Below, in pieces: positions 1-7,228 of a stretch of DNA of 23,388 nt (positions are counted from its first letter, which is position 1; the number at the start of each line of letters is the position of its first letter). Position numbers and translations under genes: made by a program. Source of the stretch: Bifidobacterium breve. GTDB taxonomy: Bacteria > Actinomycetota > Actinomycetes > S36-B12. The stretch lies in the NCBI GenBank assembly GCA_945870085.1, contig CAMBQX010000006.1:1-23388 (forward strand), written 5' to 3'. The notes below the pieces were generated by a model, which saw nothing but the letters and a program-made list of their open reading frames with translations, was not told the origin of the DNA and searched no databases.

Positions 1-59
1 AATTCCGGTGATTTAACGACTAAAACGCGCGCACTCAGCAGCGATGGGACCTTTGCTGC

Positions 60-410
60 CTAACGGGTGAGCTGGAGGAGCACCACGATGATCGATAGCA
101 CCAGCAGCACCAGGGCCGGTGCCATTTCCTTACCTGATTGCTTCGCGCGCAGGTGCGCGATGGCTGCTCCCAAGAAATAAAGAACGAAGCCAATAGCGGC
201 GAGTAGGCCCAATATTGGGAGCCAGATACCGGCGAGTAGGCCCAATGCGCCGAATATTTCGATCGCTCCCAGCAAGCGGATCTGGCGATTTTCGAGGCCA
301 AGACCGCCCAGCATCTCGACTGTTTTGGCGTTACCTGAGTACTTTCCAAATGCCGAGAATGCTCCGATCAAACCAAGAAGGGCGGTAAAGATGATTAGTG
401 CGATGCTCAT
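60..410 (-). CDS. DoxX-like small integral membrane protein
   Basis: The 116-residue product has four hydrophobic segments, at roughly residues 1-20, 45-65, 68-88 and 96-114, and short polar loops. This matches the size and layout of the DoxX-like family, whose members are linked to membrane redox or thiol stress in some bacteria; the biochemical role of this one is unknown. I chose the ATG at 408-410 because a GAGG ribosome-binding site lies six bases upstream and the first membrane segment begins at once. An upstream in-frame ATG at 464 would add a polar 18-residue extension with no ribosome site. A near-consensus promoter and paired inverted repeats at 523-568 drive it, so regulated expression is likely. 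Family assignment is fairly sure; function is not. Confidence 0.8.
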   Translation of the reverse strand: MSIALIIFTALLGLIGAFSAFGKYSGNAKTVEMLGGLGLENRQIRLLGAIEIFGALGLLAGIWLPILGLLAAIGFVLYFLGAAIAHLRAKQSGKEMAPALVLLVLSIIVVLLQLTR

Positions 411-522
411 TGATACCTCGTCGGCTAGTAGTTGGCGAAAACTGGACCTCTGCTCGTCACCCAAAAAGAGGGCCAGCTGATGGTGTCAGGTTACCGCTGG
501 GGCTTCTTCAACGATCAGAGGC

Positions 523-568
523 TAGTTGAACGTTCTACTAATATAGTTGAAATCTTAACTAAAGTCAA
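523..568 (-). promoter_or_regulatory. Sigma70-type promoter with two 18-bp operator-like palindromes upstream of the doxX-like gene
   Basis: On the minus strand TTGACT (563-568) and TATATT (540-545) are separated by exactly 17 bases, a near-consensus housekeeping promoter that would start transcription near 533. Two 18-bp inverted repeats overlap it. TAGTTGAAC/GTTCTACTA at 523-540 matches at 8 of 9 arm positions, and TAGTTGAAA/TCTTAACTA at 544-561 matches at 7 of 9. Their centres are 21 bp apart, two helical turns. That placement suits a dimeric repressor, perhaps of the MarR type, but no regulator gene lies in the window. Confidence 0.6.
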
Positions 569-737
569 CTTGCGCCTGTTCGAGCGCTCAGGGTTGGGGC
601 TCCACTCCCTCTAAAGATTCACGAACGATCTAAAGGATTTGGCCGAGACTGAGCCATGCCAACCCACCCCCCAAACATCTAGATGAGTGCTCACTTAATT
701 CATGCCACATGAACTCGGGGCGAATCTTGCTAAACCC

Positions 738-766
738 TTGGTTTTAGCGCGGGAGTGTTTTACCAT
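738..766 (+). promoter_or_regulatory. Candidate promoter of the first DRLALGV peptide gene
   Basis: TTGGTT (738-743) and TACCAT (761-766) are separated by 17 bases. The -10 fits TANNNT and the -35 keeps TTG. Transcription would start near 773, giving a leader of about 48 bases that includes the strong AAGGAG ribosome site of the gene at 821. This is a pattern match only. Confidence 0.35.
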
Positions 767-820
767 CATTTACAGGTGCCCGTTTAGATATTGACCCTTC
801 CAATGATTAAGGAGAATCAG

Positions 821-997
821 ATGCCAAGTATTAATATTGTTACCCCCGCAAGTTCCGCGCCAACTGATCGGCTCGCACTCGGTGTTGGTTGGGTACGGCC
901 CGGTGTGGCCGGTATCGGCGGCACCCTAAACCCCTCTAGCGGCGGTGTCGATTATGATTTTTGTTCCGGTGCTTGCTTTGAGGGTAACGAAGAGTAG
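821..997 (+). CDS. DRLALGV-family small peptide, copy 1 (putative RiPP-like precursor)
   Basis: This is a 58-residue peptide of no family I recognise. The ATG at 821 has a strong AAGGAG site seven bases upstream. An in-frame start at 791 would place that ribosome site inside the gene, so 821 is preferred. Residues 1-38 are nearly identical to those of two neighbouring paralogues and carry SSAPTDRLALGVGWVRPGVA followed by GIGGTLNPS. Residues 39-58 differ and contain two cysteines (DYDFCSGACF) before an acidic NEE end. A constant front and variable Cys-containing tail is the usual layout of ribosomal peptide precursors. No modifying enzyme is adjacent, so any maturation would act from elsewhere. 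Expression is supported by the ribosome site and the candidate promoter at 738-766. Confidence 0.7.
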   Translation: MPSINIVTPASSAPTDRLALGVGWVRPGVAGIGGTLNPSSGGVDYDFCSGACFEGNEE

Positions 998-1052
998 CAC
1001 CGTTGCCTACCACTAGGTGGGGTGTTTAAACCCTGCTGCTGGCCCCTGACCG
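989..1052 (+). repeat. Downstream repeat of peptide copy 1 (64 bp, duplicated at 1274-1337)
   Basis: These 64 bases, starting at the final GAAGAGTAG of the gene, recur 285 bp downstream with two mismatches. A shorter form lies at 1676-1708. The segment contains CCACTAGGTGG, a small hairpin. This copy ends inside what would be the left arm of the hairpin seen complete at 1324-1355, so the duplication breakpoint appears to cut that hairpin. Confidence 0.85.
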
Positions 1053-1122
1053 CTCAACGAAAAGAAGTTCACACCTACCAACGAAGTAATAGATCACAAC
1101 AACGAGAAGAATGGAGCATGAA

Positions 1123-1272
1123 ATGCCCAATATTGATATTGCTACCCCAGCAAGTTCAGCGCCAACTGATCGGCTCGCACTCGGTGTTAGTTGGGCACGG
1201 CCCGGTGTGGCCGGTATCGACGGAGCCCTACCCGCTGAGGGGTCTTTGGCGGGATGCATTTATGGCGGGTAG
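1123..1272 (+). CDS. DRLALGV-family small peptide, copy 2, with altered short tail
   Basis: The product is 49 residues and the gene is easy to miss because of its length. Residues 1-34 match copies 1 and 3 closely (MPNIDIATPA, then SSAPTDRLALGV and SWARPGVAGI). A GGAG site lies six bases before the ATG at 1123. The tail is different: after DGALPAEG it reads SLAGCIYGG and stops at TAG 1270-1272. The vestige GAAGAGTAG, which encodes the Glu-Glu-stop ending of the other copies, follows immediately in another frame. Either an insertion or deletion in the tail shifted the stop, or this is a genuinely different short core with one cysteine. Function is unknown. It shares the family's inferred precursor role. 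Confidence 0.65.
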   Translation: MPNIDIATPASSAPTDRLALGVSWARPGVAGIDGALPAEGSLAGCIYGG

Positions 1273-1273
1273 T

Positions 1274-1337
1274 GAAGAGTAGCACCATTCCCTACCACTA
1301 GGTGGGGTGTTTAAACCCTGCTGCTGGCCCCTGACCG
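1274..1337 (+). repeat. Downstream repeat of peptide copy 2 (64 bp)
   Basis: This is the second copy of the 64-bp segment at 989-1052, with two substitutions (GTTG to ATTC). It includes the out-of-frame GAAGAGTAG vestige and the left arm of the hairpin at 1324-1355. Confidence 0.85.
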
Positions 1338-1355
1338 ATCTTGGTTGGGGGCCAG
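1324..1355 (+). terminator. Strong hairpin after peptide copy 2, probable terminator
   Basis: CTGGCCCC (1324-1331) pairs with GGGGCCAG (1348-1355). Two G-U pairs and ACC/GGT extend the stem to about 13 base pairs around a GATCTT loop. No U-tract follows, which is common for actinobacterial terminators. The position after copy 2 suggests it ends that transcript or sets relative levels of copy 3. It could instead be an RNA-stabilising structure. Confidence 0.55.
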
Positions 1356-1507
1356 CTACTTGCTGGCGTGATGGGGAAAGTGCCTGACATCTTTTTCTAC
1401 GGCCTTGCTTATTGCCATTTGCCGGGTTTGGTGTTCCAATTAAATCAGCGGCCCATCTTGGCGCCGCTAGCGTTTCCACATTTACTGACGCAAAGGACGT
1501 AAACCTG

Positions 1508-1684
1508 ATGCCAAATATTGATATTGCTACCCCAGCAAGTTCAGCGTCAACCGATCGGCTCGCACTCGGTGTTGGTTGGGTGCGGCCCGGTGTGGCCGGT
1601 ATCGGCGGCACCCTAAACCCCTCATACCCCTTGTGTTCGGAATGCGGCTGGGGAAATGCGTGCTTTGAGGCTAATGAAGAGTAG
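1508..1684 (+). CDS. DRLALGV-family small peptide, copy 3 (putative RiPP-like precursor)
   Basis: This is a 58-residue paralogue of copies 1 and 2. I start it at ATG 1508, matching the MPNIDIATPA start of copy 2; an in-frame ATG at 1412 would add an unrelated stretch. The ribosome site (AAAGGA) is rather distant, about 11 bases away. The constant part runs to GIGGTLNPS. The variable tail YPLCSECGWGNACFEANEE holds three cysteines and ends acidic, like copy 1. The tail shares a (F/L)CS element with copy 1 and with the distant relative at 17.5 kb. The gene converges on ychF, 43 bases away. Role inferred, not recognised. Confidence 0.7.
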   Translation: MPNIDIATPASSASTDRLALGVGWVRPGVAGIGGTLNPSYPLCSECGWGNACFEANEE

Positions 1685-1708
1685 CACCGTTCCCTACCAC
1701 TAGGTGGG
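1676..1708 (+). repeat. Short third copy of the peptide downstream repeat
   Basis: The bases from GAAGAGTAG to GGTGGG match the first half of the repeats at 989 and 1274 and then diverge. The copy lies at the end of the third peptide gene. Confidence 0.75.
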
Positions 1709-1727
1709 CTAACAAAAACCCTTAGCA

Positions 1728-2801
1728 TCAAACGTTGAACCGGAACTCGACCACGTCGCCATCGGCCATGACATATTCCTTGCCTTCGATGCGGACTTTG
1801 CCTTTCGCCTTGGCGTCAGCCATCGAACCAGTTGCCACTAGGTCATCGAAGGAGACAACTTCAGCCTTGATGAAGCCCTTCTGGAAGTCGGTGTGAATCA
1901 CGCCGGCTGCTTCTGGCGCCGTTGCACCCACCGGGATCGTCCAGGCGCGGGCCTCTTTCGGTCCGGCGGTCAGGTAAGTCTGCAGACCCAAGGTGGCAAA
2001 CCCTACGCGCGCTAACGCATGTAATCCTGATTCAACCTGACCGACAGACTGCAACAACTCAAGTGCTTCATCATCTGGCAGTTCAACAAGTTCTGCTTCA
2101 AGCTTCGCGTCAAGGAAGACGGCCTCAGCTGGTGCAACTAGGTCACGCATCCTCTGCTGAAAAGCAACGTCGGCAAGTTCTTCTTCATCAACATTTATTA
2201 CGTAAAGAAATGGCTTAGCGGTTAGCAAGAACAACTCGCGCAGTGGCGCGGTATCGATACCCGATGCAAAAATGGTTGTGCCGCCATCCAGTAGTGCGCG
2301 CGCCTCTTGAGCGGCAGCAAGGTTCGCGGCTTTCGATTTATCGGTACGTGCTTCTTTTTCCAACCGCGGGATGGCCTTGTCGAGTGTTTGTATATCAGCC
2401 AGGATCAACTCAGTATTGATGGTCTCCATATCCTCTTCGGGAGACACCCGACCTTCGACGTGCACCACATCATCGTCGTGAAATGCCCGGAGCACCTGAC
2501 AGATAGCTTCTGATTCGCGGATATTGGCCAGGAACTTGTTTCCGAGGCCGGCGCCTTCACTAGCCCCTTTGACGATGCCGGCGATGTCGACGAAAGTCAC
2601 TGCTGCCGGCAACTCGCGCTCAGAGCCGAAGATCTTGGCTAGGACACCAAGGCGCGGATCAGGCACGCCGACGACACCCGTGTTCGGCTCAATGGTCGCG
2701 AACGGATAGTTGGCGGCCAGCACGTCGTTTTTGGTAAGCGCGTTGAAGAGCGTCGATTTGCCAACATTTGGGAGTCCGACGATGCCAATAGTTAAAGCCA
2801 C
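1728..2801 (-). CDS. ychF: Redox-regulated ribosome-associated ATPase YchF (OLA1 family)
   Basis: The 357-residue protein belongs to the conserved Obg-related YchF family, which binds ribosomes and hydrolyses ATP rather than GTP. Visible motifs are the P-loop GLPNVGKS near the N-terminus, DIAG as G3 and NVDE in place of the usual NKxD, the change associated with ATP preference. The ATP-binding core holds a helical insertion near residues 100-200. The C-terminal TGS domain ends VVEFRFNV. I chose the GTG at 2799-2801, giving the standard VALTIGIVGLPN start with AGGGTGG upstream. An ATG at 2843 would add 14 residues absent from the family. It is transcribed divergently from rmuC. Confidence 0.95.
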   Translation of the reverse strand: MALTIGIVGLPNVGKSTLFNALTKNDVLAANYPFATIEPNTGVVGVPDPRLGVLAKIFGSERELPAAVTFVDIAGIVKGASEGAGLGNKFLANIRESEAICQVLRAFHDDDVVHVEGRVSPEEDMETINTELILADIQTLDKAIPRLEKEARTDKSKAANLAAAQEARALLDGGTTIFASGIDTAPLRELFLLTAKPFLYVINVDEEELADVAFQQRMRDLVAPAEAVFLDAKLEAELVELPDDEALELLQSVGQVESGLHALARVGFATLGLQTYLTAGPKEARAWTIPVGATAPEAAGVIHTDFQKGFIKAEVVSFDDLVATGSMADAKAKGKVRIEGKEYVMADGDVVEFRFNV

Positions 2802-2923
2802 AGTCGGCCACCCTATGCGCCGGGCACCCCTACCATTGTCCATGGCCCCAGGAAATCGGCTAGAACGCGAGGGTAAAGGTGTCGAAGCCCGGGAATGTCA
2901 GACCGTGCTGGGACCCTTAATTC

Positions 2924-4042
2924 ATGACTAACTCACTTCCCGCACTCGCAGCATTCATCATCACCATCGGGCTCGTACTGGCCCTGGGCATTGCCGTTGG
3001 CGCCGCAGCCGCCGGCCGCATGGCCTGGCGCTCGGGCCCGGCTACCGCCGAATGGCAGTCAGCTCTGGCCCCGGTCACCGCCTCCCTAGGGGCCCTTGCC
3101 GAACAGGTCGCACGGCAAGAGCGACAAGCCACTACCGGCCAAGTCGCCTTGCGCACTGAACTCACTACACAACTAGGCCAGCACGTGCTGACGCTGCAGC
3201 GCTCAACCGAGGAGGTGCGGCGCGAAGCCTCGCGGCTCGCTGCAGTTCTCGGGCGCACCGGCGCGCGTGGGCGCTGGGGTGAAATGCAGTTGCGTCGCCT
3301 TGTTGAAGCCGCCGGGATGCTCGAAAGAGTTGACTTCGATGAGCAAGCCACCCACCAAGGCGACGACGGTGCACTACGCCCTGACATGGTAATTCGACTT
3401 GCCGGCGATCGCTCCATCGTGGTCGATGCCAAAGTGCCCCTTGCCGCATTTCTCGAAGCCGAACAGGCAACAGATGAGGCCACGGTTGAACAGTATTTGC
3501 GCCAGCATGCCGCTGACTTAATCCGCCACATCGACTCACTCCATGGCAAGGATTACCGCCGGCACGTGCCACAGAACGCAGAGTTCGTGGTCCTGTTTCT
3601 CCCATCAGAGTCACTCCTTGAAATAGCACTACAGATGCGTCCTGATCTCCTGGACTATGCATTTAGTCGCGATATCGTGCCGGCCACTCCAACCACGATG
3701 TTCGCGCTCATGCGCACCGTTGCACTGACCTGGCGCCAAGAGCGGCTGGCCAAAAATGCCGAGGAGATCTCCCGGCTTGGGCGCGACCTGCATTCGCGCA
3801 TCAGCACTTTGGCCCAGCATTTCGCCAAAGTTGGCACCGCCCTTGACTCCGCGGTCGGGCACTACAACAAAGCCGCAGCCTCACTTGAAACGCGCGTACT
3901 GGTCACCGCCAGAGCTTTTAATGAGTATGGAGTGAGCGATGACGAACTCCCCGAAGTCACCACGGTCACCCAGCAAGCACGCGTCTTAACGGCGCGCGAG
4001 TTCATCGGCGACCCGGTGACCACAAATCACCTGGCTAGTTGA
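2924..4042 (+). CDS. rmuC: DNA recombination protein RmuC family
   Basis: The 372-residue protein has an N-terminal membrane segment (about residues 8-32) and a coiled-coil-like stretch to about residue 115. The RmuC nuclease-like domain follows, with GRWGEMQLRRLVEAAGML, RPDMVIRL and the acidic core SIVVDAKVPL. RmuC proteins limit DNA rearrangements between inverted repeats; the restriction-nuclease-like fold is known but the substrate is not well defined. Length is within the usual range. It starts 122 bases from divergent ychF and ends 13 bases before the DUF6542 gene in the same direction. Confidence 0.92.
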   Translation: MTNSLPALAAFIITIGLVLALGIAVGAAAAGRMAWRSGPATAEWQSALAPVTASLGALAEQVARQERQATTGQVALRTELTTQLGQHVLTLQRSTEEVRREASRLAAVLGRTGARGRWGEMQLRRLVEAAGMLERVDFDEQATHQGDDGALRPDMVIRLAGDRSIVVDAKVPLAAFLEAEQATDEATVEQYLRQHAADLIRHIDSLHGKDYRRHVPQNAEFVVLFLPSESLLEIALQMRPDLLDYAFSRDIVPATPTTMFALMRTVALTWRQERLAKNAEEISRLGRDLHSRISTLAQHFAKVGTALDSAVGHYNKAAASLETRVLVTARAFNEYGVSDDELPEVTTVTQQARVLTAREFIGDPVTTNHLAS

Positions 4043-4043
4043 G

Positions 4044-4049
4044 TACCGT
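4044..4049 (+). promoter_or_regulatory. Leaderless -10 box (TACCGT) for the DUF6542 gene
   Basis: TACCGT fits TANNNT and is followed by exactly six bases and then GTG 4056. No ribosome-binding site is present. The same geometry is found at four other genes in this window, which supports a leaderless transcript here. Confidence 0.5.
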
Positions 4050-4055
4050 ACATCC

Positions 4056-4829
4056 GTGAGCAACGACATAAACCCTGCCGAGGACCAAGCGTACAGCGCC
4101 TTGTTCCGACCGGTTGAAAGCGTGCCGTCGGCACCGGTTGACCGCGCGCCGTCGACACCCGCTGACACCGGACGACTCTTTCGCACCAACCGGGCCGAGA
4201 CTCAAGCGGTGGCGATTGTCGCACTTGGTACCGATCAAGGGTCCAAGTTGCGCACCCTGCAGGTCAGCAGCAATGAGGTACCGCTGAATCCGATCACACC
4301 CGCACCCCTGGCTGGGCTGCTACCACCTAGCTCCAGCCGTGTGACACCAGCTGTCATTGCGATAACTCCCGACGCGCAATCACCAGCCGTAAGAGTGCTC
4401 GATGAACCGAACGGGCGTAAAGCCCGCCGCAGTTTCCGCAATTCAGATTCCGCACCACGTGTTAGCGGGCTTCGCCCAGTAGGTGTTTACGCGGTGGTCA
4501 TTGGGGCGACCTTATTATTTAGCCTCGTCGATATATTCGTTGGTGGCGCCGGCCTAGGTTTCGTTACCGGGGTGGCTCTGCTGATCTCAAGTGCATTTGC
4601 AGCATTGACCGTCCGAACCGGTGATCTAGCCGTAGCCGTGATCGCACCGCCGATTGCATTCTTCATCGCTGCAATCACCATTGGCCAAATCGGTGTCACC
4701 ATCACCGGAGGCGCACTCATCGGCCGCGGCGTAACGGTGTTCTTCACCCTGGCTGATAACTGGCTCTGGGTTATTGTCTCAACCCTGCTAGCCCTGGCCA
4801 TCGTGATCGTGCGCGCACAGCGCCGCTGA
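4056..4829 (+). CDS. DUF6542-type membrane protein with disordered N-terminus
   Basis: The 257-residue protein has about 135 N-terminal residues rich in Pro, Ser, Thr and Ala with no obvious fold. Four hydrophobic segments follow (about residues 145-170, 172-190, 195-215 and 232-252) and a basic RAQRR end. This matches the actinobacterial DUF6542 layout and the place next to ispH seen in related genomes; function is unknown. The start is GTG 4056, reached from a leaderless-type -10 box. The gene lies 13 bases after rmuC and converges on ispH with 8 bases between stop codons. Confidence 0.75.
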   Translation: MSNDINPAEDQAYSALFRPVESVPSAPVDRAPSTPADTGRLFRTNRAETQAVAIVALGTDQGSKLRTLQVSSNEVPLNPITPAPLAGLLPPSSSRVTPAVIAITPDAQSPAVRVLDEPNGRKARRSFRNSDSAPRVSGLRPVGVYAVVIGATLLFSLVDIFVGGAGLGFVTGVALLISSAFAALTVRTGDLAVAVIAPPIAFFIAAITIGQIGVTITGGALIGRGVTVFFTLADNWLWVIVSTLLALAIVIVRAQRR

Positions 4830-4837
4830 TCTACTTA

Positions 4838-5809
4838 TCAGGCTTTTGCTTGCTGAGCCGCCTTAAGATCGCGACGCAACTCCGGCGGCAACGAGAAGAT
4901 TAAAGTCTCTTCGGCGGTTTTCACTACCTCAACCGACCCATACCCGCGATCGGCCAGCCAGGCCAGTACTTCTTCCACAAGTTGCTCAGGTACCGAAGCA
5001 CCGCTGGTAACTCCGACGGTACTTGTTGCGGTGAACCACTCCTCCTGCAACTCGGATGCATCATCAACCCGATACGAATTCTTGGCACCTGCATCCAAGG
5101 CGACCTCGACGAGGCGCACTGAATTCGAAGAGTTCACAGAGCCAACAACAATGACAACATCACATTGTTCAGCCATAGCTTTTACGGCTAGCTGACGATT
5201 TTGGGTGGCGTAGCAAATATCGTCGCTCGGTGGGCTAAGTAGATTCGGAAACCTTGACTTCAAAACGTCGACGGTCGCCATGGCCTCGTCAACAGATAAT
5301 GTTGTTTGCGAAAGCCAGATCAACTTTGATGAATCGGCCACCTCAACTGTGGCTGCCTCGTTAGCGTCTTGCACCACCGTGATGACGTCGGGGGCTTCAC
5401 CGGCCGTACCCACGACCTCCTCGTGATCATTGTGTCCGACTAACAGGATTTGAAAACCTTCGTTGGCGAACCGCTTGACTTCAGCATGCACCTTTGTAAC
5501 TAGTGGGCAGGTGGCATCGATGGCTTTCAAATCCCGCTCAGCGGCTTCTACATGCACACTCGGTGCTACCCCGTGCGCCGAGAAAACCACGGTCGAGCCC
5601 TCGGGCACTTCATCCAACTCATCAACGAAAATGGCACCGCGCCCTTGAAGATCTTGGACAACATGCTTATTGTGAACGATCTCCTTACGCACATAAACCG
5701 GGGGTCCGTAGAGTTCAAGCGCCTTTTCGACGGTAACCACCGCGCGGTCGACACCGGCGCAATAGCCGCGTGGTGAGGCCAGCAGAATCTTCTTCGTCGG
5801 GTTATCCAC
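4838..5809 (-). CDS. ispH: 4-hydroxy-3-methylbut-2-enyl diphosphate reductase (IspH/LytB)
   Basis: This enzyme makes isopentenyl and dimethylallyl diphosphate in the last step of the MEP pathway, using a [4Fe-4S] cluster. The 323-residue sequence shows the three cluster cysteines in GYCAGVDRAV (Cys17), DATCPLVTKVH and DDICYATQNRQ. It also has the substrate-binding EIVHNKHVV and VGHNDHEEVVGTAGE segments. It starts at GTG 5807-5809, six bases after a TACGAT box, so it is probably leaderless. It is divergent from xseA. Its product feeds the cis-prenyltransferase at 12.8 kb. Confidence 0.97.
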   Translation of the reverse strand: MDNPTKKILLASPRGYCAGVDRAVVTVEKALELYGPPVYVRKEIVHNKHVVQDLQGRGAIFVDELDEVPEGSTVVFSAHGVAPSVHVEAAERDLKAIDATCPLVTKVHAEVKRFANEGFQILLVGHNDHEEVVGTAGEAPDVITVVQDANEAATVEVADSSKLIWLSQTTLSVDEAMATVDVLKSRFPNLLSPPSDDICYATQNRQLAVKAMAEQCDVVIVVGSVNSSNSVRLVEVALDAGAKNSYRVDDASELQEEWFTATSTVGVTSGASVPEQLVEEVLAWLADRGYGSVEVVKTAEETLIFSLPPELRRDLKAAQQAKA

Positions 5810-5815
5810 CCCTCC

Positions 5816-5821
5816 ATCGTA
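5816..5821 (-). promoter_or_regulatory. Leaderless -10 box (TACGAT) for ispH
   Basis: On the minus strand TACGAT is followed by GGAGGG (six bases) and the GTG start. The GGAGGG touches the start codon directly, too close to serve as a ribosome site, so leaderless initiation fits better. Confidence 0.55.
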
Positions 5822-5870
5822 CGAGGCCGAGGCTAACCCTGCTTAGGCTGCTGCTGGCAGAGGAGGCCAA

Positions 5871-7019
5871 ATGGCACTTCAGACCACCCCGGAGGAACCG
5901 GCGGCGGTCCGCACTGTCTCGCGGGCGGTTGCTGAGTGGGTTGGGCGCCTAGGCGCGATCTGGATCGATGGCCAGGTCGCCGAGTACCGCCCGCGCCCTG
6001 GCGCCCGGCAGTTCTATTTGACATTGCGTGACCCCGACGTCGAGATGTCTATCACTATCGTGGCCGACGCGAAAGTGCTCGGGGCCGTGGAGCCACCGGT
6101 AGCAGCCGGCCAACGGATCATCGTGTTCGCGCAACCGGAGTTCTATACCGGCAAGGGGAGCCTGCAGTTTCGGGCCAAACAAATTCGCGCCGTCGGGATC
6201 GGAGACCTCCTAGCCCAACTCGAGCGCCTGCGCGCCTTGCTCGCCGCCGAAGGGTTGTTCGCGGCAGAGCGGAAGAAACCGCTGCCGTTCCTGCCCCGAA
6301 AAATTGGACTAATTTGCGGACGCGGAAGCGCCGCGATGCACGATGTCACAGTTAATGCCTCCGAACGTTGGCCCGGTATCGAGTTCGAGATCCGCGAAGT
6401 CGCGGTGCAAGGTATGCAATGCGTACCCGAGGTGATCGGAGCTCTACAAGACCTTGAGGCAGTGGCAGGGGTTGACGTCATCATCATCACGCGAGGCGGC
6501 GGCAGCGTCGAAGATCTACTCCCATTTAGTAATGAGAGTTTGGTTCGAGCGGTCAGCGATTGCCGCACACCAATTGTCAGCGCCATCGGCCATGAGCAAG
6601 ACGCTCCACTCTTGGATTTTGTCGCAGACCTACGCGCATCAACCCCAACCGATGCCGCCAAACGGGTAGTGCCCTCACTAGTTGAACAGGAGTCGATAGT
6701 TAATGGGCTGCGCAATCGCGCAAGAGTGTCGGTGGCAAATCAATTCGAACGCGAAGCCACGCAAATTCGCGACCACCGCCGCCGGATGACCACGGTGATT
6801 AGCCACATTGTTGAACGTTCGGCAGCTCAGGTAGCGCACCTAGCCGCACAGGTTCGTTCACTATCCCCAGCCGCAACCCTTGATCGTGGATACGCGATCG
6901 TCCTTGCCGGAGACGGTTCGATTGTTCGTGATGATGCACAAGTAAAGGACGAGCAAATCGTCGACATCCGCTTAGCCAAGGGGCGCTTCGCCGCAACTCG
7001 AATTAAGGAGACCCAATGA
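5871..7019 (+). CDS. xseA: Exodeoxyribonuclease VII large subunit
   Basis: This is the catalytic subunit of exonuclease VII, which degrades single-stranded DNA from both ends. The 382-residue protein has an N-terminal OB-fold (GAIWIDGQVAEYR through FRAKQIRAVG). The catalytic core follows with GRGSAAMHDV, TRGGGSVEDLLPFSNE and SAIGHEQDAPLLDFVADLRA, then a helical C-terminal arm. It is a little shorter than many homologues, mainly in the C-terminal arm. A GAGGAGG site sits five bases before ATG 5871, and a TAGGCT box at 5844-5849 could be its -10. Its stop overlaps the xseB start by four bases (ATGA), so the two subunits are translationally coupled. Confidence 0.96.
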   Translation: MALQTTPEEPAAVRTVSRAVAEWVGRLGAIWIDGQVAEYRPRPGARQFYLTLRDPDVEMSITIVADAKVLGAVEPPVAAGQRIIVFAQPEFYTGKGSLQFRAKQIRAVGIGDLLAQLERLRALLAAEGLFAAERKKPLPFLPRKIGLICGRGSAAMHDVTVNASERWPGIEFEIREVAVQGMQCVPEVIGALQDLEAVAGVDVIIITRGGGSVEDLLPFSNESLVRAVSDCRTPIVSAIGHEQDAPLLDFVADLRASTPTDAAKRVVPSLVEQESIVNGLRNRARVSVANQFEREATQIRDHRRRMTTVISHIVERSAAQVAHLAAQVRSLSPAATLDRGYAIVLAGDGSIVRDDAQVKDEQIVDIRLAKGRFAATRIKETQ

Positions 7020-7228
7020 CCGCAAAGAAGCAAGATGAAGCCCAAATCCCAAGTTTTGAGGCTTCGCGTGATGAACTCGCGAAGATTGTTCAGCAACTCG
7101 AGGCCGGGGGGCTCACCCTTGAAGAGTCATTAGCACTCTGGGAACGCGGCGAAGCGCTGGCAGCTGTGTGTCAAGGTTGGCTCGACACCACTCGCGCACG
7201 ACTCGAACAAGCGAAGGCTCCCGACTAG
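7016..7228 (+). CDS. xseB: Exodeoxyribonuclease VII small subunit
   Basis: The 70-residue protein has the typical XseB helical hairpin: FEASRDELAKIVQQLEAGGL followed by TLEESLALWERGEALA. Several XseB protomers bind the helical arm of XseA and restrain the nuclease. It starts inside the xseA stop codon. Its own stop lies in a CTAG shared with the convergent DUF4245 gene. Confidence 0.93.
   Translation: MTAKKQDEAQIPSFEASRDELAKIVQQLEAGGLTLEESLALWERGEALAAVCQGWLDTTRARLEQAKAPD

Larger units (their letters stand above)
411..820. other. Divergent intergenic region between the doxX-like gene and the peptide array
   Basis: No convincing gene is present in these 410 bases. A 60-codon frame at 432-614 on the plus strand has no ribosome site and no recognisable content. 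The AT-rich middle (520-570) carries the leftward doxX promoter and two operator-like palindromes. The right half carries a candidate rightward promoter for the first peptide gene. Confidence 0.6.

Noticed and set aside
432..614. 60-codon frame in the doxX upstream region
   Set aside because: No ribosome site or similarity, and it overlaps the clear leftward promoter and operators.
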